Source of the DNA: Akkermansia muciniphila
GTDB lineage: Bacteria > Verrucomicrobiota > Verrucomicrobiia > Verrucomicrobiales > Akkermansiaceae
Assembly: GCA_947624785.1 (NCBI GenBank)
Contig: CANQLV010000008.1
Span: 124,001-188,000 of the forward strand
DNA: 64,000 nucleotides
Direction of reading: 5' to 3'
Each line of letters opens with the position of its first letter. The stretch's first letter is position 1. Both the position numbers and the translations under genes were made by a program. The notes under the pieces are model-generated. The model saw only the letters and a program-made list of their open reading frames with translations, did not search any database and was not told where the DNA came from. Positions 16,590-25,955 of this stretch are shown here, piece after piece.

Positions 16590-17384
16590 CTACACCTGCC
16601 ATACATCCTCCGGGAGCGGAGTCAACGATACCCCGTCACCCGGCATGGACATGCTGACCATGCGGACGCTGCGGCTCAGCCATGCGAACAGTTCCGGGAA
16701 CTTCTGATCGTTGATCTGCATGGGTGGGCGCTTCGGGCTGATGCAGGAAAGCTCCGACAAGTCAGCGCGGCCGATACCGAAGACGAACACGCTGAGCTTG
16801 CGGGCAGCCGTCAGTTCCTCCAATCGTTCCTCCAGCTCCCGGTGCCGGGCGCTGGTAGGCACGCCGTCCGTCATCACGACAAGCCAGGGCTGGTAGTATT
16901 CCACCCCGTGTTCCCGGTAGGTACGTTTGCGATGGTCGAGTTCGGCCAGGGCCAATTCAACGGCTTCGCCAAGGAGGGTTTCGTTTTCTCGGGATGCGGT
17001 GATTTTCAGCTCTGAGTCTGATTCACGGATCGGACCGAATTCTTTCACTGTCGTCGTTGTCCGGGCGAATGTGATCACCGCTACATCGGCGGCCAGTTTT
17101 GCCAGAGGATCGGCCAGAATGTCGCTGATGAATCTTTGAAGGCCGGTGTTCAGTTCGTCCATTCGGGTGACCAGATTATCTCCCGTGACTATATTCCAGT
17201 TGATTCCGTCAGAATACTCCTGACGGAGGATGTGCTGGTTGTCGCCCCGGACAATACCGTTCATGCTGCTGCTGGCATCCAGCAGAAAGAGAACGGGAAG
17301 CCGGGCGTTGGTGTTGTTGCTGAACTCGCGCATCGCGGCGAGTTGTTCCTGTTTGGTGGGTTGTGTTGTTGATGTGGACATCAT
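16590..17384 (-). CDS. VWA-domain protein, TerY-like
   Basis: The 264-residue cytoplasmic protein is a single von Willebrand A domain. The metal-ion site is complete: LPVLFLLDASSSMNG gives D-x-S-x-S, a Thr follows in the loop with NETLLGEAVELAL, and VVMTDGVPT supplies the later Asp. This matches TerY proteins, which pair with a kinase and usually a PP2C phosphatase in regulatory triads linked to stress and conflict systems. Here the kinase is present 8 bp upstream but no phosphatase is seen. The C-terminal 60 residues (KRPPMQINDQKFPELFAWL) are typical of the family. Confidence 0.85.
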   Translation of the reverse strand: MMSTSTTQPTKQEQLAAMREFSNNTNARLPVLFLLDASSSMNGIVRGDNQHILRQEYSDGINWNIVTGDNLVTRMDELNTGLQRFISDILADPLAKLAADVAVITFARTTTTVKEFGPIRESDSELKITASRENETLLGEAVELALAELDHRKRTYREHGVEYYQPWLVVMTDGVPTSARHRELEERLEELTAARKLSVFVFGIGRADLSELSCISPKRPPMQINDQKFPELFAWLSRSVRMVSMSMPGDGVSLTPLPEDVWQV

Positions 17385-17392
17385 GATTCGAG

Positions 17393-18613
17393 TTAATGGT
17401 TGATTGTTGAATTCCGGGATGTCTGATTCAATGCGCTACGACGCCGTATGCAGAGCCTGCACAGGGGGCGGCGAGATTGCCGTAAACGCCGTGCTACATC
17501 GTCAGGAGCCTCCCGGAAGAGAATCCCGCAGTCCGTACAAATGTTGGGTATCATCTGCACCAGCAGACTTCGGGGTGGACAGAGACGGTCGTACAGAAGA
17601 TCCCGGTACATGGGATGATCCCTTCCGCCTCCCGGCTCCATATCCCTGAGGTATTGCTGCAAACAACGCGCCAGATACCCCGGCATGGCGCGTGGACGCA
17701 AATCGCGACGCTGGACACAGGTGAGGTTGTGACCGAGGGCATCACGAAGCTTGCGGGGGAGATACGACCAGACATAGCGTCCGGGCGTATCGGGCGGGTA
17801 AATTCCCGGCGGCGGTTTGTACGAAGCAAACGGATACGGCAGTACTCCCTTCCTGGCGGCTTCCTGCATGTCTTCTCCACTACCTTGCCGGGCGAAGGGA
17901 GACAGGCCGAGAGCCAATGTCATGAAGAGCAGGACGGACAGGGCGTAGGCATCGTGGCTGCGGGTACGGAGGAAGCCTCCGAAGTTGCCGTGAATCTCCG
18001 GTGCCCGGAAACGTTCCGTGCCAACCGAACAGGGATAATCTTCGATCTGGAAACTGTCGGCATCTACCCAGCAGACGGAGCCATCAGGAGAAACCATCAC
18101 ATTGCCGGGATGCAGATCCCCAAGAACGACACCGTTGCAGTGCAGCGTGTGGACGGATTCCGACAAGTTCAGGCACAGCCTGGTCAGATCGTAACGGGTC
18201 CATGAGGGGAACTGGTTCGTCAGCAGCTCCGCATGAAACGCGAAAGCCCCGAGAGGAACACCGTCCACCCGGGGCATCAGTACGCCAACCAAGCGCCGCA
18301 GTTCATCGTACAGGATCTCCCGCGACCACGCCACGCACGGGGAACGTATAGGCCAGGAACACCTCAGCCTAAGCTTCTGCTCACGCCAACGCATCCGTTG
18401 CGTTGGATGATAGAGCTTTGCTACGAGTGGCGATCCTAATGCCGAATGGGCAACAAAGACCGATCCTTCACCTCCTTCCGCGATGGGTTTTCCCAGAACG
18501 ATTCGTTTCACACGGTCTGAGAACAGAACATCTCCGGTCGAATACTTCCCGCCATTGCCACAGAACGTTTCATCCAACAGCCTCACCCGATGGTGGAGTG
18601 TATAGATAGACAT
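17393..18613 (-). CDS. Protein kinase-like protein with C-terminal zinc ribbon
   Basis: The 406-residue protein has a kinase-fold domain: GKPIAEGGEGSVFVA is the glycine loop, LVAKLYH the ATP-binding Lys, LGDLHPGNVMV the catalytic loop (GD instead of RD) and CWVDADSFQI the metal-binding Asp. The last 60 residues hold CTDC and CRLC, a zinc ribbon. Such kinases partner with TerY-like VWA proteins, and the partner gene follows 8 bp downstream. The catalytic loop form is also seen in aminoglycoside-type and TerY-linked kinases, so activity is plausible. An AT-rich leader with palindrome ttgatattgtatcaa (18630-18644) lies upstream. Confidence 0.75.
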   Translation of the reverse strand: MSIYTLHHRVRLLDETFCGNGGKYSTGDVLFSDRVKRIVLGKPIAEGGEGSVFVAHSALGSPLVAKLYHPTQRMRWREQKLRLRCSWPIRSPCVAWSREILYDELRRLVGVLMPRVDGVPLGAFAFHAELLTNQFPSWTRYDLTRLCLNLSESVHTLHCNGVVLGDLHPGNVMVSPDGSVCWVDADSFQIEDYPCSVGTERFRAPEIHGNFGGFLRTRSHDAYALSVLLFMTLALGLSPFARQGSGEDMQEAARKGVLPYPFASYKPPPGIYPPDTPGRYVWSYLPRKLRDALGHNLTCVQRRDLRPRAMPGYLARCLQQYLRDMEPGGGRDHPMYRDLLYDRLCPPRSLLVQMIPNICTDCGILFREAPDDVARRLRQSRRPLCRLCIRRRSALNQTSRNSTINH

Positions 18614-18967
18614 AAATCAACACAATATATTGATATTGTATCAATTATATATAACTCTCAAGATTTCCGTTTTACAAAGCGGCAAAATGGTCCGTTCATT
18701 ATGCTATCTTTATGACAGAAACGCCTTGTGGAATAAGGGTAAAAACGCCCTGAAAGTGTACACACTTTGTACCCAGATTGGGGCCGTTTCATGAAATTGG
18801 CCACTTCCCCATCAAAAACAAGAAACCATCTCCAAGCTATTTACTTGAAGATGGTTATTGTTGGTGTACCTGAAAGAATTCGACTCTGTACGCCTTTCAG
18901 TACAAGAGTTTACTTGGTAGATTTCCGAATTGACCTATCTGCGAGGTGAAGCTGCAGAGGAAACGAA
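18614..18967. other. Intergenic region between the kinase pair and the Hsp70 operon
   Basis: The region is AT-rich. It holds the palindrome ttgatattgtatcaa (18630-18644), overlapping caatatattg (18623-18632), and a gtac-acactttgtac repeat near 18759. The first two lie in the leader of the kinase gene and may bind a regulator. No gene is supported. Confidence 0.5.
18630..18644. promoter_or_regulatory. Palindromic operator candidate before the kinase gene
   Basis: The sequence ttgatattgtatcaa is a perfect 6-bp palindrome around a 3-bp centre, 17 bp upstream of the kinase start. The overlapping caatatattg is a second palindrome. The minus strand holds TATATAAT just upstream, a possible -10. Confidence 0.4.
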
Positions 18968-20026
18968 TTAAAGAGTATCGCCGAACGCTTCTCTGAAATT
19001 TGTTTTCACAGGAGCCTTGATTCCTCCCGGTTTTGGTTGGGTAATCTGGTTGTTGGATGGTGGGGTATAAGTACCTGTATGTTGGGCAATCATATTCTTC
19101 AATGTCTTATTCACAGAATGCTGTGAAGCAGCACTCAGCAATGAAAAATCCGGAGTCCATGTTCCGTCAGATTGTTTGGTAAAATGGCCGCGAACAAGGA
19201 TGCCTCTCCCCACAAGACGAGAATCAAGCATAATGGTTTGAGCGATATCAGCTTCATGTACGATATCCACGAGGCGTTTTTCAGGAATAATTCCGATTTT
19301 ACCAGGAAGGCCAATGGGATTGACTGTATAGCCTTTGAGTCTGGAGGAAGATATGTGTCTGAGCACATATTGAACAGTGGCTCCTCCCAGGGAATGCCCG
19401 ACAAGAACAAAATGGTGTTTGGGATATTTTCCCAGAAGTTCGCGAGTAACTCGTAAGGCTACTGTAAATCGCCCCATGTGTTCCAGCTGCTCATCAGAAA
19501 AAATCATTTGCCCATCGTCCAGGGCATCGGCAAAAGTCATGCTGCCCCTGAAGAGAATATAGACCGTATTCGTTATTTCAAGGTTGCCGGGATAGGGGGA
19601 ATTCAGAGAACGATTCGCCTTGGCCATCAAGGCATAGGTCAATCCCCCATCGTTCAGGTTCGGTTTTTCCAGAAGGAAATATCCCTTGTCCTGCAGACGA
19701 GTTAAATCATTGCCCCAAGCGTTCGCATCCAGATAGACAAAGGAAGCCATTTCCGTCATATCAATCAATTCCTGCCGCTCCTCGTAAGGAAGAGTATGAA
19801 AGAGGGTCATGGAGTTCCAGGGCGATTTGTCTACTACTTCCTGTTCAAAGAGTTTGATAAAAACTCCAAAGACGATCAACATCATAGGAATGTACAGGAA
19901 AAATGCGACAAACGGCCCGAAGATCTTTGATATGATCTGGTAAGGAAGCTTTAAGAGCGTGAATGCGGTTGACCCGAAAAATTTGATTAATCGGGCAAAT
20001 ACAGCAAAAATACCCATAGCGTTCAA
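18968..20026 (-). CDS. Membrane-anchored class-3 lipase
   Basis: The 352-residue protein has a long hydrophobic N-terminal stretch (about residues 20-60, ending FLYIPMMLIVFGVFI), probably one or two membrane helices. An alpha/beta hydrolase of the lipase class 3 type follows. The nucleophile elbow is VGHSLGGA with Ser212, preceded by the oxyanion region VYILFRGS. Asp residues around 250 and a later His (GRGILVRGH) could complete the triad. It would cleave lipid esters at the membrane and is the last gene of the Hsp70/NTPase operon, abutting the coiled-coil gene. In such an operon a lipase is a natural effector, but that is inference. Confidence 0.8.
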   Translation of the reverse strand: MNAMGIFAVFARLIKFFGSTAFTLLKLPYQIISKIFGPFVAFFLYIPMMLIVFGVFIKLFEQEVVDKSPWNSMTLFHTLPYEERQELIDMTEMASFVYLDANAWGNDLTRLQDKGYFLLEKPNLNDGGLTYALMAKANRSLNSPYPGNLEITNTVYILFRGSMTFADALDDGQMIFSDEQLEHMGRFTVALRVTRELLGKYPKHHFVLVGHSLGGATVQYVLRHISSSRLKGYTVNPIGLPGKIGIIPEKRLVDIVHEADIAQTIMLDSRLVGRGILVRGHFTKQSDGTWTPDFSLLSAASQHSVNKTLKNMIAQHTGTYTPPSNNQITQPKPGGIKAPVKTNFREAFGDTL

Positions 20027-20563
20027 TTATCTGCTTCGTCCCTCTTGTTCCCGGCTGCGTTCCTTCTCTTCGAAACGTTCCTGCTTTTCTTCACGAAAGC
20101 GATCTTGTTGAAACCGTTCACGTTCCTTTTGGCGTTCCTTCTCGGCTTCCTCATGTTGTCTGGCTCTCTCTTTTTCTCGGCATTCCTCCTGCCACTGACG
20201 ATATTGCTCTTCCTTTGCCTCCTGAGTTTTACGTTGTTCCTCCTCCCATCTCTGTTGTTCCGTGTGGTCGTCTTCCCGGCCCTGGTTCATTTCCTTTCGA
20301 TTTTCCATGCTCTCTTGCCGGGCTTTTTGCTCCATGGCTTTGGCACGATCCAGTTCCATTTGGGCTTCATGTTCCTCCTGTTTGGCCTTTTCCACCTCAT
20401 TATTCAGTTCTTCAAGCTTTTTCTGATGTTCTTCGAGGCGTTCGTTGAAGGGACGTCCATCATCCGGAAAATTATCCTGATGTGCATTGCGTTCAGATTC
20501 GAGATTTTTGCGTTTTTCTTCGCATTCACGTAAACGATCTTCTGCCTGTTCTCTCATTTCCAT
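20027..20563 (-). CDS. Highly charged coiled-coil protein
   Basis: The 178-residue product is almost entirely Glu, Arg, Lys and Gln, with heptad-like repeats (EEHQKKLEELNNEVEKAKQ) and no hydrophobic core domain. It should form a long single alpha-helix or coiled coil and act as a rod or adaptor. The proportion of ER/EK pairs rises towards the C-terminus. It sits between the VirD4-like ATPase and the lipase with almost no spacing. No catalytic motif is visible. Such low-complexity sequence gives spurious matches, so homology should be judged with care. Confidence 0.7.
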   Translation of the reverse strand: MEMREQAEDRLRECEEKRKNLESERNAHQDNFPDDGRPFNERLEEHQKKLEELNNEVEKAKQEEHEAQMELDRAKAMEQKARQESMENRKEMNQGREDDHTEQQRWEEEQRKTQEAKEEQYRQWQEECREKERARQHEEAEKERQKERERFQQDRFREEKQERFEEKERSREQEGRSR

Positions 20564-20573
20564 GGCTGTCTGT

Positions 20574-22229
20574 TTATTTTCTTGTGAGATTGTTGCTAAA
20601 ATAGGGGTTGGAGGAAGCTTTTCCAGAGAACATGTGATCGCTGTAATAAGTAAGGCGTTCCGCCAGAATGGGAGGAATACCCTGGACGAAAGTGAGCACA
20701 GCTTCGCGATTCAGGCGACGAACTTCGTCCGGATTGAGAAGGTTTCGTGTAATTTCCGAAAAGGATTCGCTTTCACTCTTATTTTTGACAAATTCCGTAA
20801 ACTTACCGCTTTGACTGTGAGAAACAGATTTGCTGGTTATGGTGGCCGCCCCCAGCATTTCGGAGATATACTTGGCCGTTTCGTGATCGTTAATACCGAA
20901 AAACTGCTGAATCTTGGCATTTGCCAGAAAGGTAGGCCAGTCGTGTTCATACAGTGCTTTAAGCTGGGAAAGATCCTGCCATACCATCCAGATGCTCATG
21001 CCGTATCCGGCCAGCAGACTCACCGCTTGTTTCATCATGGGCAAAGAACCCAGCTGGGCCATTTCGTCCAGCATGAAGAGCACAGGGCATCCGTCTGCCG
21101 GTTTCCGGCTGCACCTGGTCATGGCGGACATGGCCATCGTGACCCACAGACGAATAAGGCGCGAATAGCGTACCAGATGCTGCGGAGGAATAATCATATA
21201 AATGGAAACCCCTCCTATGTTTTTGAGATCGGCCAGGTCATACGTACCGATACCACCGTCATTCATATCCCCCAGAGATTTGCAGGCCAGCCCCGAGTCC
21301 AGGAATTCCGTGTGCTTGAGGGCATTGGATATGATGCTCTTTAATTCTTCATTGCCGGTGGAGAGGATTTCATTGCCTGCACGGCTCAGCAACCCTCCTA
21401 CAGCAACCTTGTCCTGACACATGGAATCCAGAATGAAATTCCCAATGACGTGGAAAGGTTGAGCCAGTAACTCCCGCACTTCGGACAGATGACGCAAGCG
21501 GTGCGGACCTTTCCCGCAGATAACGGCAAGAATAAGTCCTCTGAGCAGGGTACGGGCCTTGTCATCCCAGTGCGGATCCTTGGCGCCGGCATCTCGCACA
21601 ATGATAGCATCGGCAATATTGGCGGCGATATCGCCCAATTCCGGATTTTGGGTGAGATAGGTAGACGTTGGTTTCCGATAGTCGACAAGGCTGTCAAGCG
21701 GGTTAATGCTGTCCGTTTCTTCCGTCATCACATGGAAAGGATCCAGACAAATGATTTCCTGACGGAACATTTTGCGGCGGAAGTCAGCCGTAATGGCGTA
21801 ATTTTCCCCTTTCGGGTCAATGACCAGTACAGAGCCGGGATAGTGCAACAGATTCGGAACTACCAGACCTACGCCCTTGCCGGAACGCGTAGGGGCTACT
21901 GTAATGATATGACCATCTCCTGACCAACCCAAAAGCTGATTTTCATGTCCATTGCTGATCAGGCTGAACAAACCGGACATCAGTGAACCCATGGAAGCCT
22001 CATAGCCCTGACGTATGCCGGATACCAGTTTTTCCGGATTGACCAAACGTCCCAGTACCATACAACGATTGGCCGGTTCCCGTTCCACAAAGTCCCGTCG
22101 AATTCGGCTGTTGATAAAACAATCCGGCGAATGTTGGAAATTGGGGAAAGTAAACAGGCCTTCCTCTGCCAAATCATGAGCATTCGCCCATCGGGCGCTC
22201 CCGTAACAGTCTGTATTTTTATTGGCCAT
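20574..22229 (-). CDS. VirD4/TraG-like coupling ATPase lacking membrane helices
   Basis: The 551-residue protein has the T4SS coupling-protein ATPase: YGSARWANAHDL near the start, Walker A APTRSGKG (residues 112-119) with GVGLVVPNLL, SVLVIDPKGENYAI, then Walker B VLFMLDEMAQLGSL, and the late QFFGINDHETAKYISE. Family proteins normally start with two membrane helices; here the ATPase begins almost at the N-terminus. No relaxase, VirB4 or other T4SS gene is seen in the window, so it probably works in the Hsp70 operon and not in conjugation, perhaps pumping a DNA or protein. It starts 7 bp after the zinc-ribbon NTPase. Confidence 0.85.
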   Translation of the reverse strand: MANKNTDCYGSARWANAHDLAEEGLFTFPNFQHSPDCFINSRIRRDFVEREPANRCMVLGRLVNPEKLVSGIRQGYEASMGSLMSGLFSLISNGHENQLLGWSGDGHIITVAPTRSGKGVGLVVPNLLHYPGSVLVIDPKGENYAITADFRRKMFRQEIICLDPFHVMTEETDSINPLDSLVDYRKPTSTYLTQNPELGDIAANIADAIIVRDAGAKDPHWDDKARTLLRGLILAVICGKGPHRLRHLSEVRELLAQPFHVIGNFILDSMCQDKVAVGGLLSRAGNEILSTGNEELKSIISNALKHTEFLDSGLACKSLGDMNDGGIGTYDLADLKNIGGVSIYMIIPPQHLVRYSRLIRLWVTMAMSAMTRCSRKPADGCPVLFMLDEMAQLGSLPMMKQAVSLLAGYGMSIWMVWQDLSQLKALYEHDWPTFLANAKIQQFFGINDHETAKYISEMLGAATITSKSVSHSQSGKFTEFVKNKSESESFSEITRNLLNPDEVRRLNREAVLTFVQGIPPILAERLTYYSDHMFSGKASSNPYFSNNLTRK

Positions 22230-22236
22230 ACATGTA

Positions 22237-23199
22237 TTATTTGCTTTCCGTCACTCTCTTCTGTGAAAGAATCCACAGAAGAGGATCTTCTACGCGCAAA
22301 GCCGGCTCCTTTGTGCTGACGCCGAAGAAAAGCTTTCGAGTGAATGCTTTGCAGGCTTCCATAATGTTCACATCAGCCGCTGCCACCCAACTTTCCATTT
22401 CACAACTCACCGTTTCCATTTCTTCCTGATCAAGCGAGCCCCGGTACGAGCTATCGCGGCATACCAGACGTTCGGTTGTTTTCAGTCTCCAACGGCCTGT
22501 GTAATTGATGTCCGGGCATGCCAATGCATCAAGTTTGGAAACGGCAACAGCCAGCGGTACTGCAGGACATGCACGCCCCAGCTTCAAGAGGAGACGATGG
22601 GGTTCCGTTCCGTTCAGAGGCGGCAAAACGATGTTGGTTGTTTCCAGTTCATTCCGCAGCGCTTCAACCTGCAAAGGATCCACAAGACAAACAATACCCG
22701 AAAGCGCCGTCATGAGGGCGGGAGAAAGCTTTTCTTCGGTGACTTCGGCAAATACGATCAGGCGTCCCTTGTCTGACTTTTTTTTACGAATCAGATACAT
22801 GGAATTTTTGCTTGAGCCAGCATCTTGTTCCATAATCGTCCAGCCGCATATCTCACTAAGCTTGCGAAGTTGATTGATCACAGCGCGGATATAACTGCTT
22901 TTTCCTGAACCGGCCGTACCGGCAACGGCTATGATGAGCGGCTTGCCCTCTCTGTTAGCCGATATGCCCCCTTTACAAATCGGGCACGCACGGAATGACA
23001 GGATACGGTCGCAAATCTTGCAGGTACTTTTGTTATTTCTGGTGCATGAAATGCTTGAAGGCGTACCGCCGATTCCCAGCTTTTGCAAAACGGAAGGGGC
23101 GGGGGGAGGCAATTTATCTCCGCAAGAAGGTTTGAAAAACAACAACTCCTTGTCGTTGATTTGCTTGTAACAATGTGGGCAATATAATTCGCCAGCCAT
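22237..23199 (-). CDS. Zinc-ribbon P-loop NTPase
   Basis: The 320-residue protein begins with two zinc-binding segments (C7/C10/C26 and C60/C63/C72/C75). Then comes a P-loop GTPase-like domain with Walker A GTAGSGKS (94-101). A hydrophobic strand (SGIVCLVDPLQ) follows, with AVAVSKLDAL as a likely guanine-specificity SKxD motif. It therefore looks like a GTPase of the TRAFAC class. A later gene (30342) in the operon encodes a membrane protein with a similar but degenerate P-loop, and the two may form a pair. The gene lies 4 bp after the large scaffold protein. Confidence 0.7.
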   Translation of the reverse strand: MAGELYCPHCYKQINDKELLFFKPSCGDKLPPPAPSVLQKLGIGGTPSSISCTRNNKSTCKICDRILSFRACPICKGGISANREGKPLIIAVAGTAGSGKSSYIRAVINQLRKLSEICGWTIMEQDAGSSKNSMYLIRKKKSDKGRLIVFAEVTEEKLSPALMTALSGIVCLVDPLQVEALRNELETTNIVLPPLNGTEPHRLLLKLGRACPAVPLAVAVSKLDALACPDINYTGRWRLKTTERLVCRDSSYRGSLDQEEMETVSCEMESWVAAADVNIMEACKAFTRKLFFGVSTKEPALRVEDPLLWILSQKRVTESK

Positions 23200-23203
23200 A
23201 TGT

Positions 23204-25906
23204 TTATTCCATGGAAAGAGATTTGCGATTGAAAATCAAATCGTAGTGAGAGTCTCCAGATACAAAGGGCATGAAGCAATTACCAGCTGCAACCATGTTA
23301 TCCGGAATGGAGACTGATACCCGGGATTGTCCGGAGGCCTCAACTGCCAGAGCTTTCTTCCCATCCTGTCTGGAAAGAGGAAATACGCGACGACCGCACC
23401 GTACCTCCATGGCAGGAATGCCTTTTTTGCTTTTTACTTCAAATACCCACCCTTGACCACGTTTAGCTATCCGGCAGTTCACCCTGTTCCCTCCGCCCGG
23501 AGCGGGAGAATACACGTTGCGCGGGGCAGACCAGCTTGAAGAGGACGTATGCCCCACTTGCATGAAAACGGAAAAATAATAATCCTTGTCTTCCATGACG
23601 GGAATAATGAGCTCATGTGCCTGTTCGGAGCCGTTGCGATTGCAAGTACGTATCTCATTGGCGTTCAAGTCATCCGGATTTTCAACGAATGATTTGTTTC
23701 CATAGACTACGGTCACTTCGCTGCAGCCTTCCGGCCAGGTCCATTGGAGGTATATTCGGCCTGTATTTCTGCGCAGGCGAAGATTTTGCAATCCGCCGTG
23801 CCGGCCCGTGCATATGAGAGCGGTATCACCCTTGATCACCAGAGGAATAAGGAACTTTCCGCAGAGATTGATTTCGCGAAGTATGGTAACCTGGGCATCC
23901 TTGTCAGTTTCTCCGATTGTTTTGAAACGATTGGCTGTTACTATGCTGCCTGGGGCAATCGGCATTTTGTCGGAAACCATCCAGCGCACTTCATCAGCGC
24001 CGGAAGGCAGTTCCCAATGAATACGGATATCCGTTCCCAAACATTTGTAATTCCACTGGTCAAGTTCCAGTATCGGGGGGGGAAGTTGAGGCGTACCGGA
24101 AGCACGGGCGGTTAATTCGTGTCCGCTGCCATACAATACCAGCAGATATCCGTACTGCCGGCCATTGGTCAATCCGGTATCATGAAAACTGTTACTGCCT
24201 CCATCGACCGGCAGGCGTGTGCCATCATTGATGGATTCAGGTTCTCCCCCTTCTTTTCGGATGAGAGCGGCAGACCATCCTGCCGGTAATGCGCACCATG
24301 TGAGCCGGGCGCTGCCATCCCCCATGGAAACATGGAAATCCGCCTCCGGCAGCACCATGCCCTTGCCGCCCGCAAGGCCCTTCAGAATGCGCTTGTTCAC
24401 TACGGCAAAAACGGCATAGCCATATTCCACGCCAGGTTTTGCCAGCTTGTCCGTACAAGGGGAGGACACACTGCCGCCAAGCTCTTCTCCATCATCCGGA
24501 CTAACGGGAATCCCATTGCGTTTGCGACGCAGCATGTAATTGATCGGAGTACCGTTGGCATCCGGCAGGCGGTCAAGTTCATTTCCTTGATGGCGAGCCT
24601 TGATCCAGACGATTTCCAGCTCTTTTCCTGATGCCCGCACACTCTTGATGGCAGGAGGTTCCAGCGTATCCAGCAATTTGGCTGTTCTGGCTTTTCCCAG
24701 TTCATCCAGAAGCGCACGGGCCGGCACATAATCCGGGAAGGAACGCAGAATCCCTTGTATTTCTTTCTGAGCCGTATCCAGTTCTTCACTGCTTCCCTTG
24801 AGACTATTTCCGCATTTTTCCAGACTTTCATACACTTTCCGGGCAGCATCAAAGCGGGTACCGCAATGACATTTCGGGTTTGAGGCATGAATGAACTTTC
24901 CGCATTTCGGGCACATGATACGGATTAATTCACCACATTGAGAACATCGACTGCTGTTGGCTTCATTTCTGGACTTGCACTTCGGGCACTCCGTAAATTG
25001 TTCCTGCCACGGGAAAGGAACCTTGTCCTTGCCCTGACAGCACCGGCGGTATACCAACCACTGCGCGTCTGTGGAATCCAGCCCCTCGGCACATAGGGTA
25101 TCGTATAACCTGGTGTAGTATATGGGCGATATGGTACCGGGTGAACCCTCCACATAGTTTGGAAAGGCAGCAAACACACGTTCGCAAATTTCCTGCCCCC
25201 GCCATGCGTAATCGTAACGTTTCTTTGATTCTTCGTTCTTGAAGTATTTGGCGCCAATAGTCGTAATCTCTACCTTAATGGTATTGACCGGATTATTGGC
25301 GGATCCTCCCTTGTTAGGTTCATTGCTCTTATCCGAATTGATTTTGAGCAGTTGCTCGGACAAAAGAGAATTCTTACAATTCAGATAGTCATAAATACTG
25401 GCTTTTCCCGCAGCTTCCAGGCAACATTTCAATTTCTGAATATCGCGAGATGCGGAAATCAGGTGTACGGGATGACTGTTTGCCGGTTTGGGAGGGACAC
25501 TGAGAGCTTTACATGATTTGTCAACCGCCTGACTGCTGATGACAATGCCCAGTTCATCGGCAAGAGAGGAAACCGAATCTATTTCCAGCTGCACATTATT
25601 GCAGATGTTCCGAAAGATTGCCCTGGAAATCTGACCGTCGACAGCGGCATTTTGCAGGAAATTTTTGACCCGTTTTTGTTCATTCTTCAGGGCTTCTTTT
25701 GCCTGTGATAGAAGAGATTGAGGATTTGAAAGGACCTTTTCCATCTCGGGAACGGCTTCCATCCATGTCTTCCGCAAAACATCATCCTGAGGGGCACTAC
25801 TCCACTCGGCAGCACATTGCTTGAGTCTGGCCAATGCGTTGTCAACATTGGTCTCCAGAGGATTGAGAGATAAATTCAGGATTTCAAAATAATTTCTTTT
25901 TTTCAT
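23204..25906 (-). CDS. Large scaffold: J-like helix pair, zinc ribbons, FN3-like repeats
   Basis: The 900-residue protein starts NYFEILNLSLNP, like the first helix of a J domain, but no HPD motif follows. Two double-Cys zinc ribbons lie at about residues 307-348 (CPKCKSRNEANSSRCSQCGE, then CPKCGK...CHCG). From about residue 410 to 900 it is a string of beta-sandwich modules of the FN3 type (for example IRIHWELPSGADEVRW and IYLQWTWPEGCSEVTVVY). The combination suggests a regulator that binds Hsp70s and partner proteins. It is encoded directly upstream of the zinc-ribbon NTPase, 49 bp after the first Hsp70 gene. No enzyme motif is visible. Confidence 0.6.
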   Translation of the reverse strand: MKKRNYFEILNLSLNPLETNVDNALARLKQCAAEWSSAPQDDVLRKTWMEAVPEMEKVLSNPQSLLSQAKEALKNEQKRVKNFLQNAAVDGQISRAIFRNICNNVQLEIDSVSSLADELGIVISSQAVDKSCKALSVPPKPANSHPVHLISASRDIQKLKCCLEAAGKASIYDYLNCKNSLLSEQLLKINSDKSNEPNKGGSANNPVNTIKVEITTIGAKYFKNEESKKRYDYAWRGQEICERVFAAFPNYVEGSPGTISPIYYTRLYDTLCAEGLDSTDAQWLVYRRCCQGKDKVPFPWQEQFTECPKCKSRNEANSSRCSQCGELIRIMCPKCGKFIHASNPKCHCGTRFDAARKVYESLEKCGNSLKGSSEELDTAQKEIQGILRSFPDYVPARALLDELGKARTAKLLDTLEPPAIKSVRASGKELEIVWIKARHQGNELDRLPDANGTPINYMLRRKRNGIPVSPDDGEELGGSVSSPCTDKLAKPGVEYGYAVFAVVNKRILKGLAGGKGMVLPEADFHVSMGDGSARLTWCALPAGWSAALIRKEGGEPESINDGTRLPVDGGSNSFHDTGLTNGRQYGYLLVLYGSGHELTARASGTPQLPPPILELDQWNYKCLGTDIRIHWELPSGADEVRWMVSDKMPIAPGSIVTANRFKTIGETDKDAQVTILREINLCGKFLIPLVIKGDTALICTGRHGGLQNLRLRRNTGRIYLQWTWPEGCSEVTVVYGNKSFVENPDDLNANEIRTCNRNGSEQAHELIIPVMEDKDYYFSVFMQVGHTSSSSWSAPRNVYSPAPGGGNRVNCRIAKRGQGWVFEVKSKKGIPAMEVRCGRRVFPLSRQDGKKALAVEASGQSRVSVSIPDNMVAAGNCFMPFVSGDSHYDLIFNRKSLSME

Positions 25907-25955
25907 ATCCGTTTCAGCAGGAAATAAAGTGAGTGGAAAACTCTCAAAAGAGAAG

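Noticed and set aside
23204..25906. A true J domain at the N-terminus of the scaffold
   Set aside because: The first helix looks right but no HPD motif follows, so the segment is called only J-like.
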